From positions 55,034,152 to 55,098,151 of the forward strand of contig NC_083597.1 in NCBI RefSeq assembly GCF_020882245.1: a stretch of DNA of 64,000 nucleotides, given 5' to 3'. Position numbers and translations under genes: made by a program. The notes under the pieces were generated by a model. The model had not been told where the DNA came from and made no database searches. It saw only the letters and a list, made by a program, of their open reading frames with translations. Below, one piece after another: positions 12,101 to 26,309 of the stretch (positions are counted from its first letter, which is position 1; the number at the start of each line of letters is the position of its first letter). The stretch is from Rhopalosiphum padi. Lineage: Eukaryota; Arthropoda; Insecta; Hemiptera; Aphididae.

Positions 12101-15100
12101 ACAAATAGACTCCTTTTTTTCTATTGACATTTTTTTTAGAACTATGATTTTTTTTTATAAAATACAATTGATGAACTATGTAGTTGAGTATACAAAGAAT
12201 AATTTAATATTATATACCTAATTAATCTGTATAATTAAAAAAATTAATGTTATAAAATTGCATTATGGTAAACCATCATAATTTAAAATTAAGTGCAATA
12301 AAGTATACAATACATATGACTATCTGAGTAATAGATATTTCTATATTATATTATATTGTATATTTTTAAATTACATTGAAGTATTACATAAAAAAACTAG
12401 GTAGGCATAATAGTTGTTTAATAATGTTTAACAAGTGTTTTATTTAACATGAAATATTTGTAAATGATAGAAGAGAGACTGGAAGTATTCCAGACCTGTG
12501 TCTCAACCATATGTGTTCCATAAATATGTAGACATCTTACTAGTAAAGAATGCATTTCAGTATTTTACCGCACATAAATAATAACATATCTTCTAATTAA
12601 AGTTTATATGTACGTCATGCACACAAATATTTGATGTTTGTTAAAACATGGAATTACGAACAGTGCTTTAGAATTTTATTTTATTTACGTAAAATTATGT
12701 CAACACTAAAAACTATTCAACATACATCAGAATACAGCTAAGAATTTGATAAAAATAAAAGCTTACATTAGAATAAAAATAATATGTTCAAATTATTCAT
12801 AAGTAATAATTTATTAGTGTATATAATATAATAGGTTATATGTATACTGGTATATTACATTGAATAAGCATTGAGAATAATTGATAAACAAACAAAATCA
12901 TCGTCTGACAGTTTAACATTATAAATAGGTTTGACTTTGATTAGTTCTAACATTGAATAAATAAACAATGAGTATATAAGTATACTTAATCAATGGTATT
13001 ATCTAATATTTAAGTGTGATAAGAAAATATATATTATATTAGTTAGACTTTTGACGATTAAAAATAAATGTATTTTTTTAAAGTTCTACTCAAAACAAAT
13101 TGTGAGAATTTAAATAATTGTGCAGTACAATATTTTATTTAAATGTGTATTATTATAATATAATATTATTTTTATTCGTTCTTGTTATTTGTATGCTCTT
13201 AATACATATTGTATGTACATCATAAACTGAAACATATTTACGTTCAATTATAAAGTTTTCTATAAATTGTGTACACACCTTTTATTTTTGTACAATTCGT
13301 ATATTTTCGATTGTTGTATAATTGGTAATTCTATAATAGTTGAAGAAACGTATAAATGTATACCTAGTCAAAATATTTAAGTTTTAAATTTTGTTTTTTT
13401 TCCAAGTTAAAAATAATATCTTATGTAGGTACTTAATACTTATTAAAGTTGTTATAGTTACTGCTGCTACTCTAACTATAAGCTCTTATGCCGTTTATTT
13501 TTACGACTATATCTCCTAAAATTTAATTATTTTAAATATATACCTGAAGTAATAATAATTGATACGACAAAAAAAAATTAATATTTTCACGGTATGCGTT
13601 TTAAAAATCAAGCGTTTATGTTACTGTTGTCGGTAAATAAAACTATAAAAAATATTACGAAAGTACATTGAAATTATGAAACGTATTATAAATTAATGGA
13701 ACTAAAAGTATTCAAAGAGAAAAAAGTATTAGATTATTTAAGCTTTTATCGATAAAATTAATTTTTAATTTTTGAATAACCAACTTGTAACATCAGTCTA
13801 TTAAATAATGCAATACTGATGTAACAGAAATAACAAACGATAAGTTTTTAAAAATCTGATTTCTTAGTTACGGTTAAATACTTATAGGTATAATATGTTC
13901 CGTATATCATTCGATACAATATATTAATATGTATTAGTTTTGAGTGTTATGAGCAAATAAATTGTAGTTTGTCTAATGAGCAAAGATCTATTGAGAAATA
14001 TGGGTTTTAGTATGTAACATAACAATATGGAGCTTACAATACGTAAGTAAATCACTAAATAGTAAAACATGATAAATAAAATATATATATGTAATGTACA
14101 AATTTACTTTTAAAACTGATGAAATGTAATGAAAAAAAAAAAAACTCAAATGTACCTACTTATACGTTTTGCAACATAAGTTTAATTTTGAAATTGAAAG
14201 AAGTCATCAACGTTTTCAAAATATTTATTGTAACTATACATTTTGAATTAAAATTTCGAATACAACTGAAAGACAATCACGTATAATGTTTTCATCATTA
14301 AACTTTATAAGTCAATTAATACAAAAATATTTAAACTAAATAAACTAAACATATATATATTTTAATTGATGAATGAAAATTTGCTGTGTTTCGCGTTTGT
14401 AAGACGGAGACATTAAAATACGAGTGTGGTTTATTGGCGTACTATAGCGTCTAGATATGGATATAAATTGTAAGTACTTAAATAATATCGTAGTTTGTTG
14501 TTATAATACTGTCAATATAGTTTAAAATTGAGAATATTATTTAAATAATGAATGCATTAGTGCCAAATATTACTTGTTGCCTGTTGGCTGTATTTGAAAT
14601 TTGAATGTGAAGGGAAATAATTTTTTTCTTACATTATTATTAGATTATGTTTATTATTGTATAGTTTATTATTTTGATTTAAAAAAGAAATAATACTGAA
14701 TAGTGTGACGGAAAAGGGGGAATCCTTTGGGTTTTCCTTTTTACATAAATCCAGTACGCTATCAAATTCTATCAGTTAGTGTTTATTTTATCTTTATCCG
14801 AACGGAAAGTATCTACATTCTCCCTTTTTTATACCTCCGGTTCGCCTAAACCGTCCCAAAGACATAAAACTTTTGCCGGCGATTATTTATGTTTTAGACG
14901 TTTTAATCACCATGCGGCACATGCATCAAGAGATGTAAGAGAAACAGGGACTAGATGAATGCGGATTGGTAAGGGTAGAATAATTCATGTTTTAATTACT
15001 GAATATTTACTTTAATAGTATTATAATACTAACATTGACTTGACTTAATTATTTTTATCAAAATATAACCTTAAATTGTTAAAAACTATATATTTTAAAA

Positions 15101-16180
15101 ATATATTTATATTTTTCTTAAATAGTAATTTATCATATTATTTAATATTTATTTGTAATTCATCTAAATATGTAATTAAAAATTAATATAATATATTAAA
15201 TGATATTATTATTTCCCTTAGATGTCATAAAAGATTTAATTTTATCAATTTTGAATCTTAAATAATTATTTTTTTTGTTTTTTAAAAATATCACAATTTA
15301 CTTTAAAAATACGTATATAGTGATATAATATTATACTATGCATGCATTTTTAATATCATGTCAAGTTTCAGAAAAATTACAAATATTTGTGAACAATGCA
15401 CTAAAAGAGAGATCAATATCACAATGCAAAGATAAAATTCGTTTATTGTCTATGTATATATGCATAATTTTGACTCCAGGCGTGTTTACCAAATTCCAAA
15501 TCTAAAATGTATGTGTGGTATCGGCGTGGATGAATAGCAGTGTGCTTGGCACACATAATGTTGACGAAAATTTGATCACAAATTCACGTAACTATGAATT
15601 ATATTATTATTTACCCATGGATATCAAACAGAATAGCAGCTACCAGCGAAATAAATCTATAAATTCTATATTAGGTAGCTGGCACTAGGATGAGTGCGGA
15701 GAAATGAATTGCTTAAACATAGCTGTCGACTTCAGTACTTACAAATAAAGTCTCAACACTTGATAAATTAAATTATTGTACTTATAATAACTTCTCGGGG
15801 AGTGTGTCTGTAACAGGTCAAGTAAGAAATCGAACAGTGCACAACAATGCTCGATTTTGGTGGTGGAAAAAAGTCTACGTATAATAATGATCAAATGTCG
15901 GAGAAGTAAATATTAAACATAAATTTAAAAAACATTGATTAAGCAGCGTAGTATTTAATTTCAAATAACAAAAAAAAAAATGTATATTATTATTACAATA
16001 TTTAATATTATTTTTTTTTATATTACCCACTATTACAACTATATATTGAAACGGAAAATGAACTTTAAAGTACAAACAATATTAAAATTAGTGATTATAA
16101 GCGAAATCTGATTGAACACATTATACAAAATATGATTAGATATTAGTAAATAGTAATACGTAATAATATATTTATTTTTT
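9130..16180. other. Seven kb of AT-rich non-coding DNA
   Basis: No open frame with recognisable content was found. There is an (AAT)n(TTA)n self-complementary tract at about 10412-10449 and several poly-A/T runs. Three patches are less AT-rich: 11690-12060, 14700-14960 and 15480-15860. They carry no recognisable protein or RNA; they might be old repeats or conserved non-coding elements, and I cannot tell which. Confidence 0.55.
10412..10449. repeat. (AAT)n(TTA)n self-complementary tract
   Basis: A run of AAT units is followed directly by ATT units, giving a perfect-looking hairpin arm pair typical of simple-sequence turnover. Confidence 0.85.
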
Positions 16181-16182
16181 TT

Positions 16183-16484
16183 TGAGATAGGCAACTCAAT
16201 GTTATTATAGTGTCAATTTTTTTGAAAGTGAAAATCTAGCGGACCAGAGAACATAGAAAGCAAAAAAAAAAGTCAATACAATTTACGATAAATTGACATT
16301 TATAGTTCAATATTAAATAAGAATTCAAATCTACGTTTTAAAATAATAATTATATCGGCTTTAAAATAAAATATAATACAGAAAAATCCTAATATTTTAT
16401 ATTTTTATATAAAGTAATTTTAAACATAGCACGGCCTACCGAGCCAGTTAAAAATGGTATGGGGGCCGATAGTTGCCCATCCCT
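16183..16484. mobile_element. Decayed non-autonomous hAT-type element, about 300 bp
   Basis: The left end reads tgagataggcaact (16183-16196). The right end reads agttgcccatccct (16471-16484), whose reverse complement agggatgggcaact matches the left end at 11 of 14 positions. 'GGGCAACT' ends and GC-rich subterminal words (gcggacca near 16239, gggggccgat near 16461) are typical of small hAT elements. No clean 8-bp target duplication could be identified in the T-rich flank, so the exact ends are uncertain. Confidence 0.5.
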
Positions 16485-16725
16485 ATTTTATACGATCCAT
16501 TACTAAAGCTGTCAATAACTTTAAAATATTAATTTGATTTAACACATTATTATTTTGTTTGTTTTTAAATGAACAACTATAATTATTATGGTGTCACTTT
16601 TATTATTATTTTTTTTATTACAAATATACAAACTGCGTACAATAATGAATAAATACAATACGTTTTTTTTAACTAAGCTTGAGGTAAGGGAGTGTTTATT
16701 GACATTCTTCCAATATGAACTCAGT

Positions 16726-16860
16726 TTATTTAGGATTAGTGATAAAATCACGTGGCCATTTTCGTTTGAGGCGACGCGGAGGGTTGCCAGGTAGTGTAGT
16801 GGATGCTAGGCCGGCGATGAGAGGATTAGAGTGGTTTAAGACGTTTTTATTATAGCACTT
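16726..16860 (-). pseudogene. 3' tail of a jockey-type LINE ORF2
   Basis: The minus strand reads NHSNPLIAGLASTTLPGNPP followed by RRLKRKWPRDFI, then a stop at 16726. This matches the way jockey-type ORF2 proteins end in aphids (NPLI..LA..T.PGNP.RRLKR.WCRD). The upstream reverse transcriptase is absent, so it is a short truncated piece, in the same orientation and probably of the same broad family as the remnant near 6.6-7.1 kb. It lies about 240 bases from the decayed hAT element. An overlapping plus-strand frame is its shadow. Confidence 0.65.
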
Positions 16861-17682
16861 AGGGAAGCTAAGTTGAATTTTTGCAATCATATGCTTGTAT
16901 GTTTTACACAATTTCTTACATGTACACCGATCATTTATTTATCCACTCAAATTGGATATGTCCACAGTATAATTGTAATAAAATACTGTCCAACGTGCTA
17001 GAGAGTTTGTTTGTTTGTATTTTTTGTTTTTATCAATCATCATTTGATTCAATTTTCATTGCCAACAGTATTTTGGACATTGTATAAAGTATCCATAAAT
17101 TCTACTTTGTTCATAACTGAAGAGAAAAATGACGTAATTTTCATATGCATATCAAATTCCCCGTGTTTTTGAATGCAACGTTGCCATAACATCACTTTGT
17201 TCTCGTTATTATAAATTAATATTTACTATAACAATATGTATAAATATCAGAATTAAATTATTATACGAGTATACACGAACCGATTATTTTTTCTAAGATA
17301 ACTTAATGGTGTCACTGTGACTCAATATATTTTACTTAGCTATATATACTTTGGAAGATTTTGGTATGCTAATAATTTTACTGTAGTGCCTACAATAGAA
17401 TGTATGTTTTTAGTTATAGCTTTACATGGGTGTTTGTATGATGTATTTTACATTTATTTTGTACTTTATCTACAAAATTAAATTTATCAACTTTTGATAA
17501 CTGATTAAAAATCAATCAATTCATAAAAAATCATGATGTTTCAGCCGTAATTCAGTAAGAATATTAAATACGACCACTCTAAAAAATATCAAGTATAAAT
17601 AAAAATCGCGTTTTCCGAAAGTTTTGTTTTTAGGAGTTATCGTGTTTTTTGTATGTTGGTAGATTCAAATGGTCTATTGCAA

Positions 17683-17742
17683 GGGTCTCCAAACTACGGT
17701 TCGCGAACAAGTTTTAATCGGCCTGTTAAAGGACAGTATAAA
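17683..17742 (+). mobile_element. Possible end fragment of a hAT-type element
   Basis: The words agggtctccaaactacggtt and cgcgaac, then cggcctgtt, resemble a decayed version of the common hAT MITE end (GGGTCTCCAAACTACGG, GCGGGCC, CGGCCCG). No matching opposite end was found within about 1.5 kb, so this would be a solo fragment. Confidence 0.35.
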
Positions 17743-17999
17743 TTACATATCGAATATTATACCGATGGATATCATACTTTTCATCGATTTTCACGAGATA
17801 TGAGATATTATTATATTATTCGAGGAATCTTTTTATATATATTATATATAAAAAAAAACCGATATCGTATTTTACTTTATCGGTAATGAACTATTTCAAA
17901 CATCACCATCTCCCAGGGACGATAATTGCTTTTGAGAATTCTATTCGGGTTGGGAAATGAAGGAAAATACAAAAAAAAACACTGTATAATAGATGGGCG

Positions 18000-19110
18000 T
18001 GACGTGTGTTGTGCATCCGAAGCGTTTTTAATTCGTTTCGTCGCATCCAAAACTAACGACGAGATAACAAACACAATATTTTATACGCAAAATCGTACCC
18101 AAACAATTTGTCGTTCGCGTTTTCTCGGCCGTCCCCGCGCCGGGTCCTAACCATACTCACAGGCATGGATCCGAGGGGGGGGGGTCAAGGGGCCATGCCC
18201 CTCCACGTTAATATGTTCTGGATCCACGTCTCACTCTGCACCACAGGTATATAAGTGGTATATACCATTATACCGTATGGCCGAAATCGTACTATATTAT
18301 AATATTACGATGTACAATACATTATTATTATTATAGCGTATAGAGTACGACTTCGGTTCGGATATAAACCAGCGGACAGACCGCGAGCGTGACAGATCGT
18401 ACGTCTCTCTGTTTCCACCACAACCCCTCCACACGGAACACGGCTGCTACAGTCGTCCCGGGCGAGCTTATAACAGTAATATATATACGATTACTACGGC
18501 GCTGTCGTTGCGGTGGCCGAAAGACGAGAGACGAGACTCGCGTAAATAATAAAATAATATATGAATAAACAATATATCTGCGCGCCGCTATGGTGTTGCG
18601 TGCGTGTGCCGGTGCAGTCATACGAGTGACCCGTGAGGGGAGGGCTAGGTCCGCCGGTCTATAATAAGAATACGAACGTTATAGGCGTTTCACCGGCTGT
18701 TATCATTACCTACATAATAATAATAATAATAATAATGTACACGCACAGTGTGGGTGCCCAACCTACGTGCGATAGACCGCCGTCGTAAACATTAACGCAC
18801 GCATGTGTGCGCTGTTGCGCTATCAGCGCTTGTTCAGGCGCGCGAGTTTCTCCTGCCGTTTAATAACTCTGACACCGAACGAGTGTGGGTGTTTTGGCGA
18901 ACCGACGACGGTAGTACAATTACGTATTATCGCTCCGTTTTTCGATTCGCCGGAAACGATATAGCGAAGATCACGCTTTAACTAAAAATGTACACCGATT
19001 GTTTGATGAAAAAAAATAAAAAAATAATAAATTATGATTTCGTTTTACGCGCGCGCCATCGACTGCGGTTTACGCAACATTCTTTCGGGGTTTTTCAAAT
19101 TGTGTTCTTA
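18000..19110. promoter_or_regulatory. CpG-rich block C, candidate promoter or regulatory DNA
   Basis: There is a strong CpG excess at 18000-18160, 18330-18660 and 18760-19080, with a G-run (gagggggggggtc) at about 18172-18185 and a TAA microsatellite. The largest frame, 96 codons on the minus strand at 18621-18331, shows no known domain. Low-complexity GC runs and alternating purine-pyrimidine words suggest open, unmethylated DNA. Function is inferred only. Confidence 0.3.
18714..18736. repeat. (ATA)n microsatellite
   Basis: About 23 bases of uninterrupted ATA/TAA units. Confidence 0.9.
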
Positions 19111-20875
19111 AAAGCGACATTTTTAATTTATAAGATCAGTACGATATAATTATATATTATTTTGAGTGGTCGATGAGTGCACCGTGTTCGGTGTATTACA
19201 ATAGCCTTCTGTAGAAAACATCAATGGTTTCAGTGCTCTGCTTATATAATACTGAAATTTAATTATCATTCACATGCATATGCTGATCATAATTACAGCA
19301 ACATCTCGATATAATGAAATGATATAATATTTATGTGACGATACAGAAAAAAAAGCGAAGATTATATTATTATTATTCTACACCACACTCGTACTACTTC
19401 AACATAATATTTATACATCAGTAAATATAACGCGGAGAGCGCATGTCCAATTGCAAAACCAACCATAAGGGTTGAACACGAGAAGAAGAAGAAATACGAT
19501 AAAATATCATATTGAGTTGAATTAAAAATTATTTTTTCAATAAACGGTGTGCATGCTGATTATAATATGACATTGATACAAATAAAGTTATAAATATAAT
19601 GAATAATTTTAGAATATGTGTAAAACGAAGATACTGTTCTTAATAATGAGGTAAAACATCATATTATCTATACTTATTATCTCTAAGTATCAACTATAAA
19701 AGCGATAAATTATAACCTCATAAATAAATTTAAATTTGATTATGTTAAGCATATTGCATATTATTATACGATAAACGATATAATTCAACCATGGAGTGTC
19801 TATTAACCAAAAATAACAATTTTTCACTACATCGTAGACGTGAACACAATAAACACTTAAACTTCAAAATAATGGAAATTTTAATATACTATACACGTTT
19901 TAATTTTTTATTATATTTAACTCGTACAATGACAAAATAATTAATTTATCAATATTTTATATTCATTTTCCCTTATATTTTAGATTAATTATCTTATAGA
20001 GAACACGATAACATTATTGAAAAATTAAATTTGATTTATAATATACTATTTGATAAAACTTTCATAACATATTTAGACAATAAATGGCAAATCTTCATTC
20101 ATTATTTATGTTTTTATTTTATTTAAAAATACACTGAAAACTTTAGTAATTGAATAATAGTGGCGTGAATTAATTTTTATGAGCTTATGTACTGTCGTAT
20201 AACACAGGATTTCGTTTCCTTAAGGGAAATCTGAGAAAAGCCATTATCAATTAAACAACATAGTATTTTCCGGTTTGATAATTTTTCTACGCACAAAAAC
20301 TATTTTCAACGATTTCCAAAAGTTAAGTGCAAACTTCTAAACTATTGGGTTTTCTCCAAATTTTTCAATATAATAGTTCGATTGTAACATTGCAAAGTCT
20401 TATGTGACTGAAGAAATTAATTGGATGAAATACATTTTCTTAGTATTTTTTCTTCGTTTATCGGTCTAGATTTTTAATCTATTTGTCAAATGATGAAAAA
20501 ATATTTTGATACAAAATCATTAATATTTGACTTTTATATAATATAATATAATTCTAAATGTTAAAATACTTGGTTTAATATATGCTAAAATATTTTTATG
20601 ATATTAAGATACCTTTTATTGTGTGAGTAGGTAATTCATAAGATATTCATAATAGATTCCTATGTATACATTTTTCTAAGAATATTTTTTTTAAACAGTA
20701 AACCTTATAACAAATGTTTATTGGATTGATATAAAAGTCTATTATTGATAAATAATATAACGTTGATATATTTGTTCAAGGGTCAAAAGCAAGAAAGGTA
20801 GACTTTCAAGATATTTTCGAAAGAAAAGTTTTCAAACATGAAGTACCCAACAAATACAGGTATCGTTGTGTATAT

Positions 20876-20900
20876 TATATATATATATATATATATATAT
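20876..20900. repeat. (AT)12 microsatellite
   Basis: Twenty-five bases of uninterrupted TA/AT. Confidence 0.95.
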
Positions 20901-21690
20901 GTCTGGCAATAAGATACCATGTATTATTGTATATCAAATTTCCCTTTTATTTTCTTAACATTGTTAAATTTAACATTAATATTGTAATAATGTATCAATG
21001 TAAAAATTGAAAAATTGTTCTGCAATTTTGAAAGTGTAATACGATAAATTAGATACATTTTGTTTAAAAATGTATTGTAATGGCTGTGCAATATTATTAT
21101 TAATACAGTATTATACTGTTAGTCATGTAATTTAAATATATAAAGTTCATGGATAAAAACAAATTAATTATTGTAATTCAATTATATAGGTATTATCTTC
21201 ACATAGGTACTTAAATACTATGCAATTTGTAAAATATAATTAATATTATATTGTCATATTTTTTGTGCAAATTAAAAAAAAACAGGATTAAATTATCGTA
21301 CATATTTTAATAAGTTATTTATTATTTAAATTATTATGTAAAATGTATATTTTAATTAATTAAATATTTATACGTTTTTGTGAAATTTATTATGTTTGTT
21401 TTATAAAAATATAATACTAATAGATGATGGCATATAATACGATTAAGTATTAACCAATATAATATTATTGTATAACTGGTGAAACGATACTAATAGTCAA
21501 ACACATATTATAATAACGTAAATTCTACAGTAGGTACTCCAAATATCTCTCACTAGCCTCAACTTACCACATAACTTTGATGTAATGGCGCAGCTTTAGG
21601 ACCAAAGCCAAACCCAAATTATAAATCTTCTAAAAACCTAACCTAGATAAAATGGATAAGTAATTTAAAAAAAGAAAGAAAATAGGTAGG

Positions 21691-21782
21691 TATCTAACCG
21701 CTTGCCGTACAGTAGTTGTCAAGTGTACCTCGTCGATGAGTAAGTCACTGTAAGGTACCTACATGTTAAATTTGAATTCAAT
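21691..21782 (-). repeat. Dispersed repeat, copy 1
   Basis: The reverse complement reads TTGAATTCAAATTTAACATG, then acagtgacttactcatcgac, then GAGGTACACTTGACAACTAC. The same order of words occurs on the plus strand near 41162 and 51724 and in part near 35351. It resembles a high-copy aphid repeat I know by eye; its class is not clear. Confidence 0.5.
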
Positions 21783-23941
21783 AAATAGTTTGTTAGTCTA
21801 AGTATATTATGATGTATTTTTTGATAGGTATTGCTATTAAAATAATTTATTTTACTACTATTAGTACTACAGTAGTTTTATTTCATTATAAAAAAAAAAA
21901 AAAATAGAAAAACATTTATAATAGTATAATGATATCTATTTTATTAATAATTATAATTATTAATAAGTTATTAAGTTTTGAGTAAATACCACATTAGCGT
22001 AAAATGGTATGAATAACTTCCGTTATATATAACAGCTTAAAATTAATCTAAATGATTTGAAAATATTGTATTTATAAAATACGCTTAAATATGTGAAAGT
22101 TTTAAACCCTTAAAAATAATATTTATAAATTACAAAATAATTTATTAAAACTGTTATTCTTAGTTCAAAAATTATATTATATTTTGTTTGAATTTGAACT
22201 TAAAATGTGAATACAATGACTATGTACTTTTGAAATTTTTTAATCGGCATATAAGAAACTTATGACTCATATAAGTTATAAGGAATCTTGTATTAAATCT
22301 TCAATTTTTTTTGATTGACCAAAAATTTTCATATCAACATTCATACATGAAAAAAAATTATAATTTAAAATTTAAAATGTCTATACATTAATTAACCGTG
22401 TCAAAATGTTTTGAAAATGATACCATATTATGTGAATAAAATGGTAATATTATAAACATTTGATGAAAATTTCAAGTTTTGTTTTTTCAATTATTAAAAA
22501 ATGTCAACCCCCAAGGTACCAACTAGATTTACTTTCTTATTAAAAAAATATTGAAGATTGAATTCTAAGAGTTTTTACTGTCCAATATGGTTCTAATAGA
22601 CACAAAAAACATGTAAAATCAATACATTTATTGTTTTCTTCAGAATTTTAAACAATAATCAAAATTAAGAAAACCATTTTATTAATTTTTCAATATAAAT
22701 ACATAATATAAGTAGGTAATGACTTTGAAGTCAAGGAGGAATAATAATAATTTGATATTGTTTGTACTTTATTTATATCAACAAGGTTAAAATAAATTCA
22801 GTTTTTTTAAGGTTTGAGAATCAAAGATTGGTAGGCGTGTAGTACTATAGTATTATAGCTACTCGGTGTTTTATTACAAATAAAATTTTAAACATTCAGT
22901 TATAGATATTCAGTTATTTTTATCTGTATAAAACTGTGATTGAAGATTAATGAAAAAAAATAATATCGTGCATCCATTTCTACAGTATTACATTAATTTC
23001 GTTAGAAAAAAGACAATAAACATTACTCCGAGAATTCATTTATATTAATATTTTATTTAATTTTTTAAAAATAATAAACTTTAATAGCATCGATCGAAGT
23101 GTTGAAACATTTGTAACTACTATAATATAAAAATGAATACAAAAATATTTTATTTGCACTAATTAAACTTATATAAGTCATAATATGCATTTTAAATACA
23201 AATTCACAATATTTTATGTCCGACACTTTTTAGGTACCTACACCATTGGGACACATTACTAATTAATAATTATGCATTGCTTTTGTTTCTATTTTTAAAA
23301 ATAAGCTATAATAGGTAAACAAGTACTGTTGGATAAGGATAACAAATAGGTATTCGGGATACATTATTCAAATCAAATTTGTTGTGACTTCACACTATGT
23401 AGCATTATTTCAAAATGTGTAGCTATATAGACACAATATGCATCGAATTACACGATACACGTGAAGCATTATAAATCATTATTACTTCTCATACCAGTCA
23501 CTTGACAGACACTGTAAATAAATAAAACAATTGAAAAACTGTGATTAATATTTAAATAATGATAAAACGATAGTATCGAAATGGAAGACTAAACAAAAAT
23601 CAAGGTTTGTCTCTATTTTAGATGTGTGCATAAAATATTTGTAAAGGAAATATTAATCCGTTGATAGGCGGGAATGTAGAACACTCATCTTGAAAATATG
23701 ATTCAACTGTAGAATGTTTATAATATATGTACCTAAAATTAAATTTTACTGAAGGTGTTTGAACAATATGATGATTAATATGTGTGTATTATTATTAAAA
23801 TATCAACCAATGCGGATAATTGATGAACATGGGACTGTGAAACAAAATGATTACATCTTGGTTTGAGTATATGATTATTCATCCAACGAAAACGCGTAAA
23901 ATATAGTCTGAAGATTTCGTTCAAAAACTCCATGAAACACC

Positions 23942-23958
23942 AGTCATACTCCAAGTTA
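23942..23958 (+). repeat. 17-bp word shared with 24819-24835
   Basis: agtcatactccaagtta occurs here and again about 880 bases downstream, where it forms part of a 19-bp tandem pair. Confidence 0.6.
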
Positions 23959-24799
23959 CCTTTTAAATCAGTTTATCGAGAACGATAATGCAGTTGCAGT
24001 ATAATATATTATACTATGCAAATTATATTCAGTTAGAGAATGATTTTTTTTATAGGTACTTGCCTTCTTCCACAGCACTACAGCAGTTATATACTTACTT
24101 TGTATTTGAACGTTCCTGTTTTCTGAACTTGAGTATTTTTTAGTTTACAGTAAATTACAGTAAATGGAAAATATCTCTATATCACAATTTATTATTATAA
24201 TAATTTTATATTATTTTCTTGAAAAATATTGACAATTTTACGAATAAAATCTTAACACGCGCACCTATAACTTTCTTTGATTAAAGAATGTTTTTTTTTT
24301 TTATAGTTTTAAACAAAAAAAAGTAAAATTATAAAAATAGTAGACGAATTATAAACGTATTGTATAGGTAACTTACTAACTTATATGATAATCTTGTGTG
24401 CACTCTGGGAACTGGTAACTGGTAACTAGTAATATAAAATATTTTTTGATAATCAGAGAATTTACTAAAATTTGTATACGTTTTTACAATGATCAATAAA
24501 TAAACATAGAGTAAGTTCAAAATGTGTCAACGAAGCAAATGAGAAGCATTTTTGTTATTTTTCATACATTTTTTAGTTTAAAACTACAAAAAAAGTTAGT
24601 ATTTCATAAATTAAAATCATCTATCTTAATGGTAACAATTGATGATAATGCCGTAAATATTTTGGCGATTGAACACAAAACATCTTAGAATAAAATAGAG
24701 TTAGGTATATAACGCTGTATAGTATAATATTTGTGTGTATTAATCCAACTCGTTACTGCCTATCTAATAAATTAAACATTAATAAAAATGTCGCACTAC

Positions 24800-24837
24800 A
24801 GTCATTGTACAAGTTAAAAGTCATACTCCAAGTTAAA
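24800..24837 (+). repeat. Imperfect 19-bp tandem duplication
   Basis: gtcattgtacaagttaaaa is followed at once by gtcatactccaagttaaaa, two units differing at a few positions. The second unit contains the word also found at 23942. Confidence 0.6.
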
Positions 24838-26288
24838 ACTAGATATAGGTATAGAAAATACGACTGTAAATCTGTAACGTTGTACGTATTGTAATATTGG
24901 ATTTATCGATGTTTATTATTTGAAATCGCCAACAAATGGCATTATGTATTACGCGTATACACTATATATCTATACTTGAGATTAAATCAGGTGGAATATT
25001 AAACCTATTTCGATAGGAAACAACAAAAGTGATTAATAACCGAATATTGCAGTGAACCAAATGAATGATGAATAATTCACAAGACTGTATAGATTAATGC
25101 ATTATGAACATGTTATAGGTACATAACTATTTCCAAACATCGAGCATTGCTGATAATAATTAATAGAATTACCTACAAATTATAATATAAATATTATTTT
25201 AAATTTTAAGTTTCTTGTGATTATTTTTGCTTACGTTTAAGTATAATGATATATTATATAACAGTAGATAAAATAACTATGCTCCGCATTAGTCTCAATA
25301 AAAAGATTTGTATAAACTACTTATATTAGAGTAATTAAAACAAAATTAACACTTCATCATTACATTTATAATTAAAATATGCATTAAACGAAACTAATTT
25401 AATACAATATGCGCAATAAATATTCTATATGCCTATACAGTAATAAGTGTCGTAGTTTAAACTGTTTAAAGAGTATTGAACTAAGATAAAATAATATAAT
25501 AAGTACGTCTTATTTTCAGCATATTACAAATTTTTGCGAACTGTTCAATATTATGTGTATTTATAGTTCACAAAAAATATATAAAATATTGTTTAATATA
25601 CTATTACAGTTATTTAGTGTTAAAACTATAACTAAATAATTTTACTGTGAAATTTATATTTGTTTTTATCTCCTCATAGAAAACTCTTATCTTGACCATG
25701 TTCGAGCTAACTGAAATGAAAAATAATAGCATTTCATGTTTTATTATTTTTTATGCCATGATAAAAACATTGTTTTTACCCTTCAGATATTATTTCATGA
25801 AATGAGTTGTTTAAACCACGAAGTATGAGATATATATATTTTTAAATAATTACATTTTATTATAATAATGTTATAAAACTTTAATCGATTATTAAATTGA
25901 TTGTGTAATTACTAATTATGTTTATGTAAAATATTTTTGTTTAGATTAGTACATTTTTACCATAAGCAATCCTATAATGTATTATGAATTTTATAAATTA
26001 ATGGTTATTACGAAATACTATTTTTAATGAAGAGAGCAATGTTGCAATATTGCCGGGCAATGGCATAATTATTCCAAAAAAAACTACATTTATTAGATTT
26101 GTATTGATTGGCATAATTCATTAATTTAGTTTTTCAGTTTTTAAAAAGAAAACAATATTTCCATTAATCTAAACGTCTTGCTACGGCTTATGCAAATCAT
26201 TCATAATGATTATGCATTCTAAAGCTTAAGCTGCTTCTTTCATTCACTGATTACCTATTCTACGACACGCAATTAAATTAATCGCCTC

Positions 26289-26309
26289 AAAAAAAAAAAA
26301 AAAAAAAAC
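26289..26309 (+). repeat. Poly-A tract
   Basis: A run of about 21 A residues. It could be the tail of an old retroposed sequence, but no element was recognised upstream. Confidence 0.8.

Noticed and set aside
14504..14514. taatactgtca, the first 11 bases of miR-8
   Set aside because: The match stops there (atatag follows) and no star arm lies upstream, so it is chance in AT-rich DNA.
23582..23591. tggaagacta, the first 10 bases of miR-7
   Set aside because: The rest of the mature sequence does not follow and no fold-back is present.
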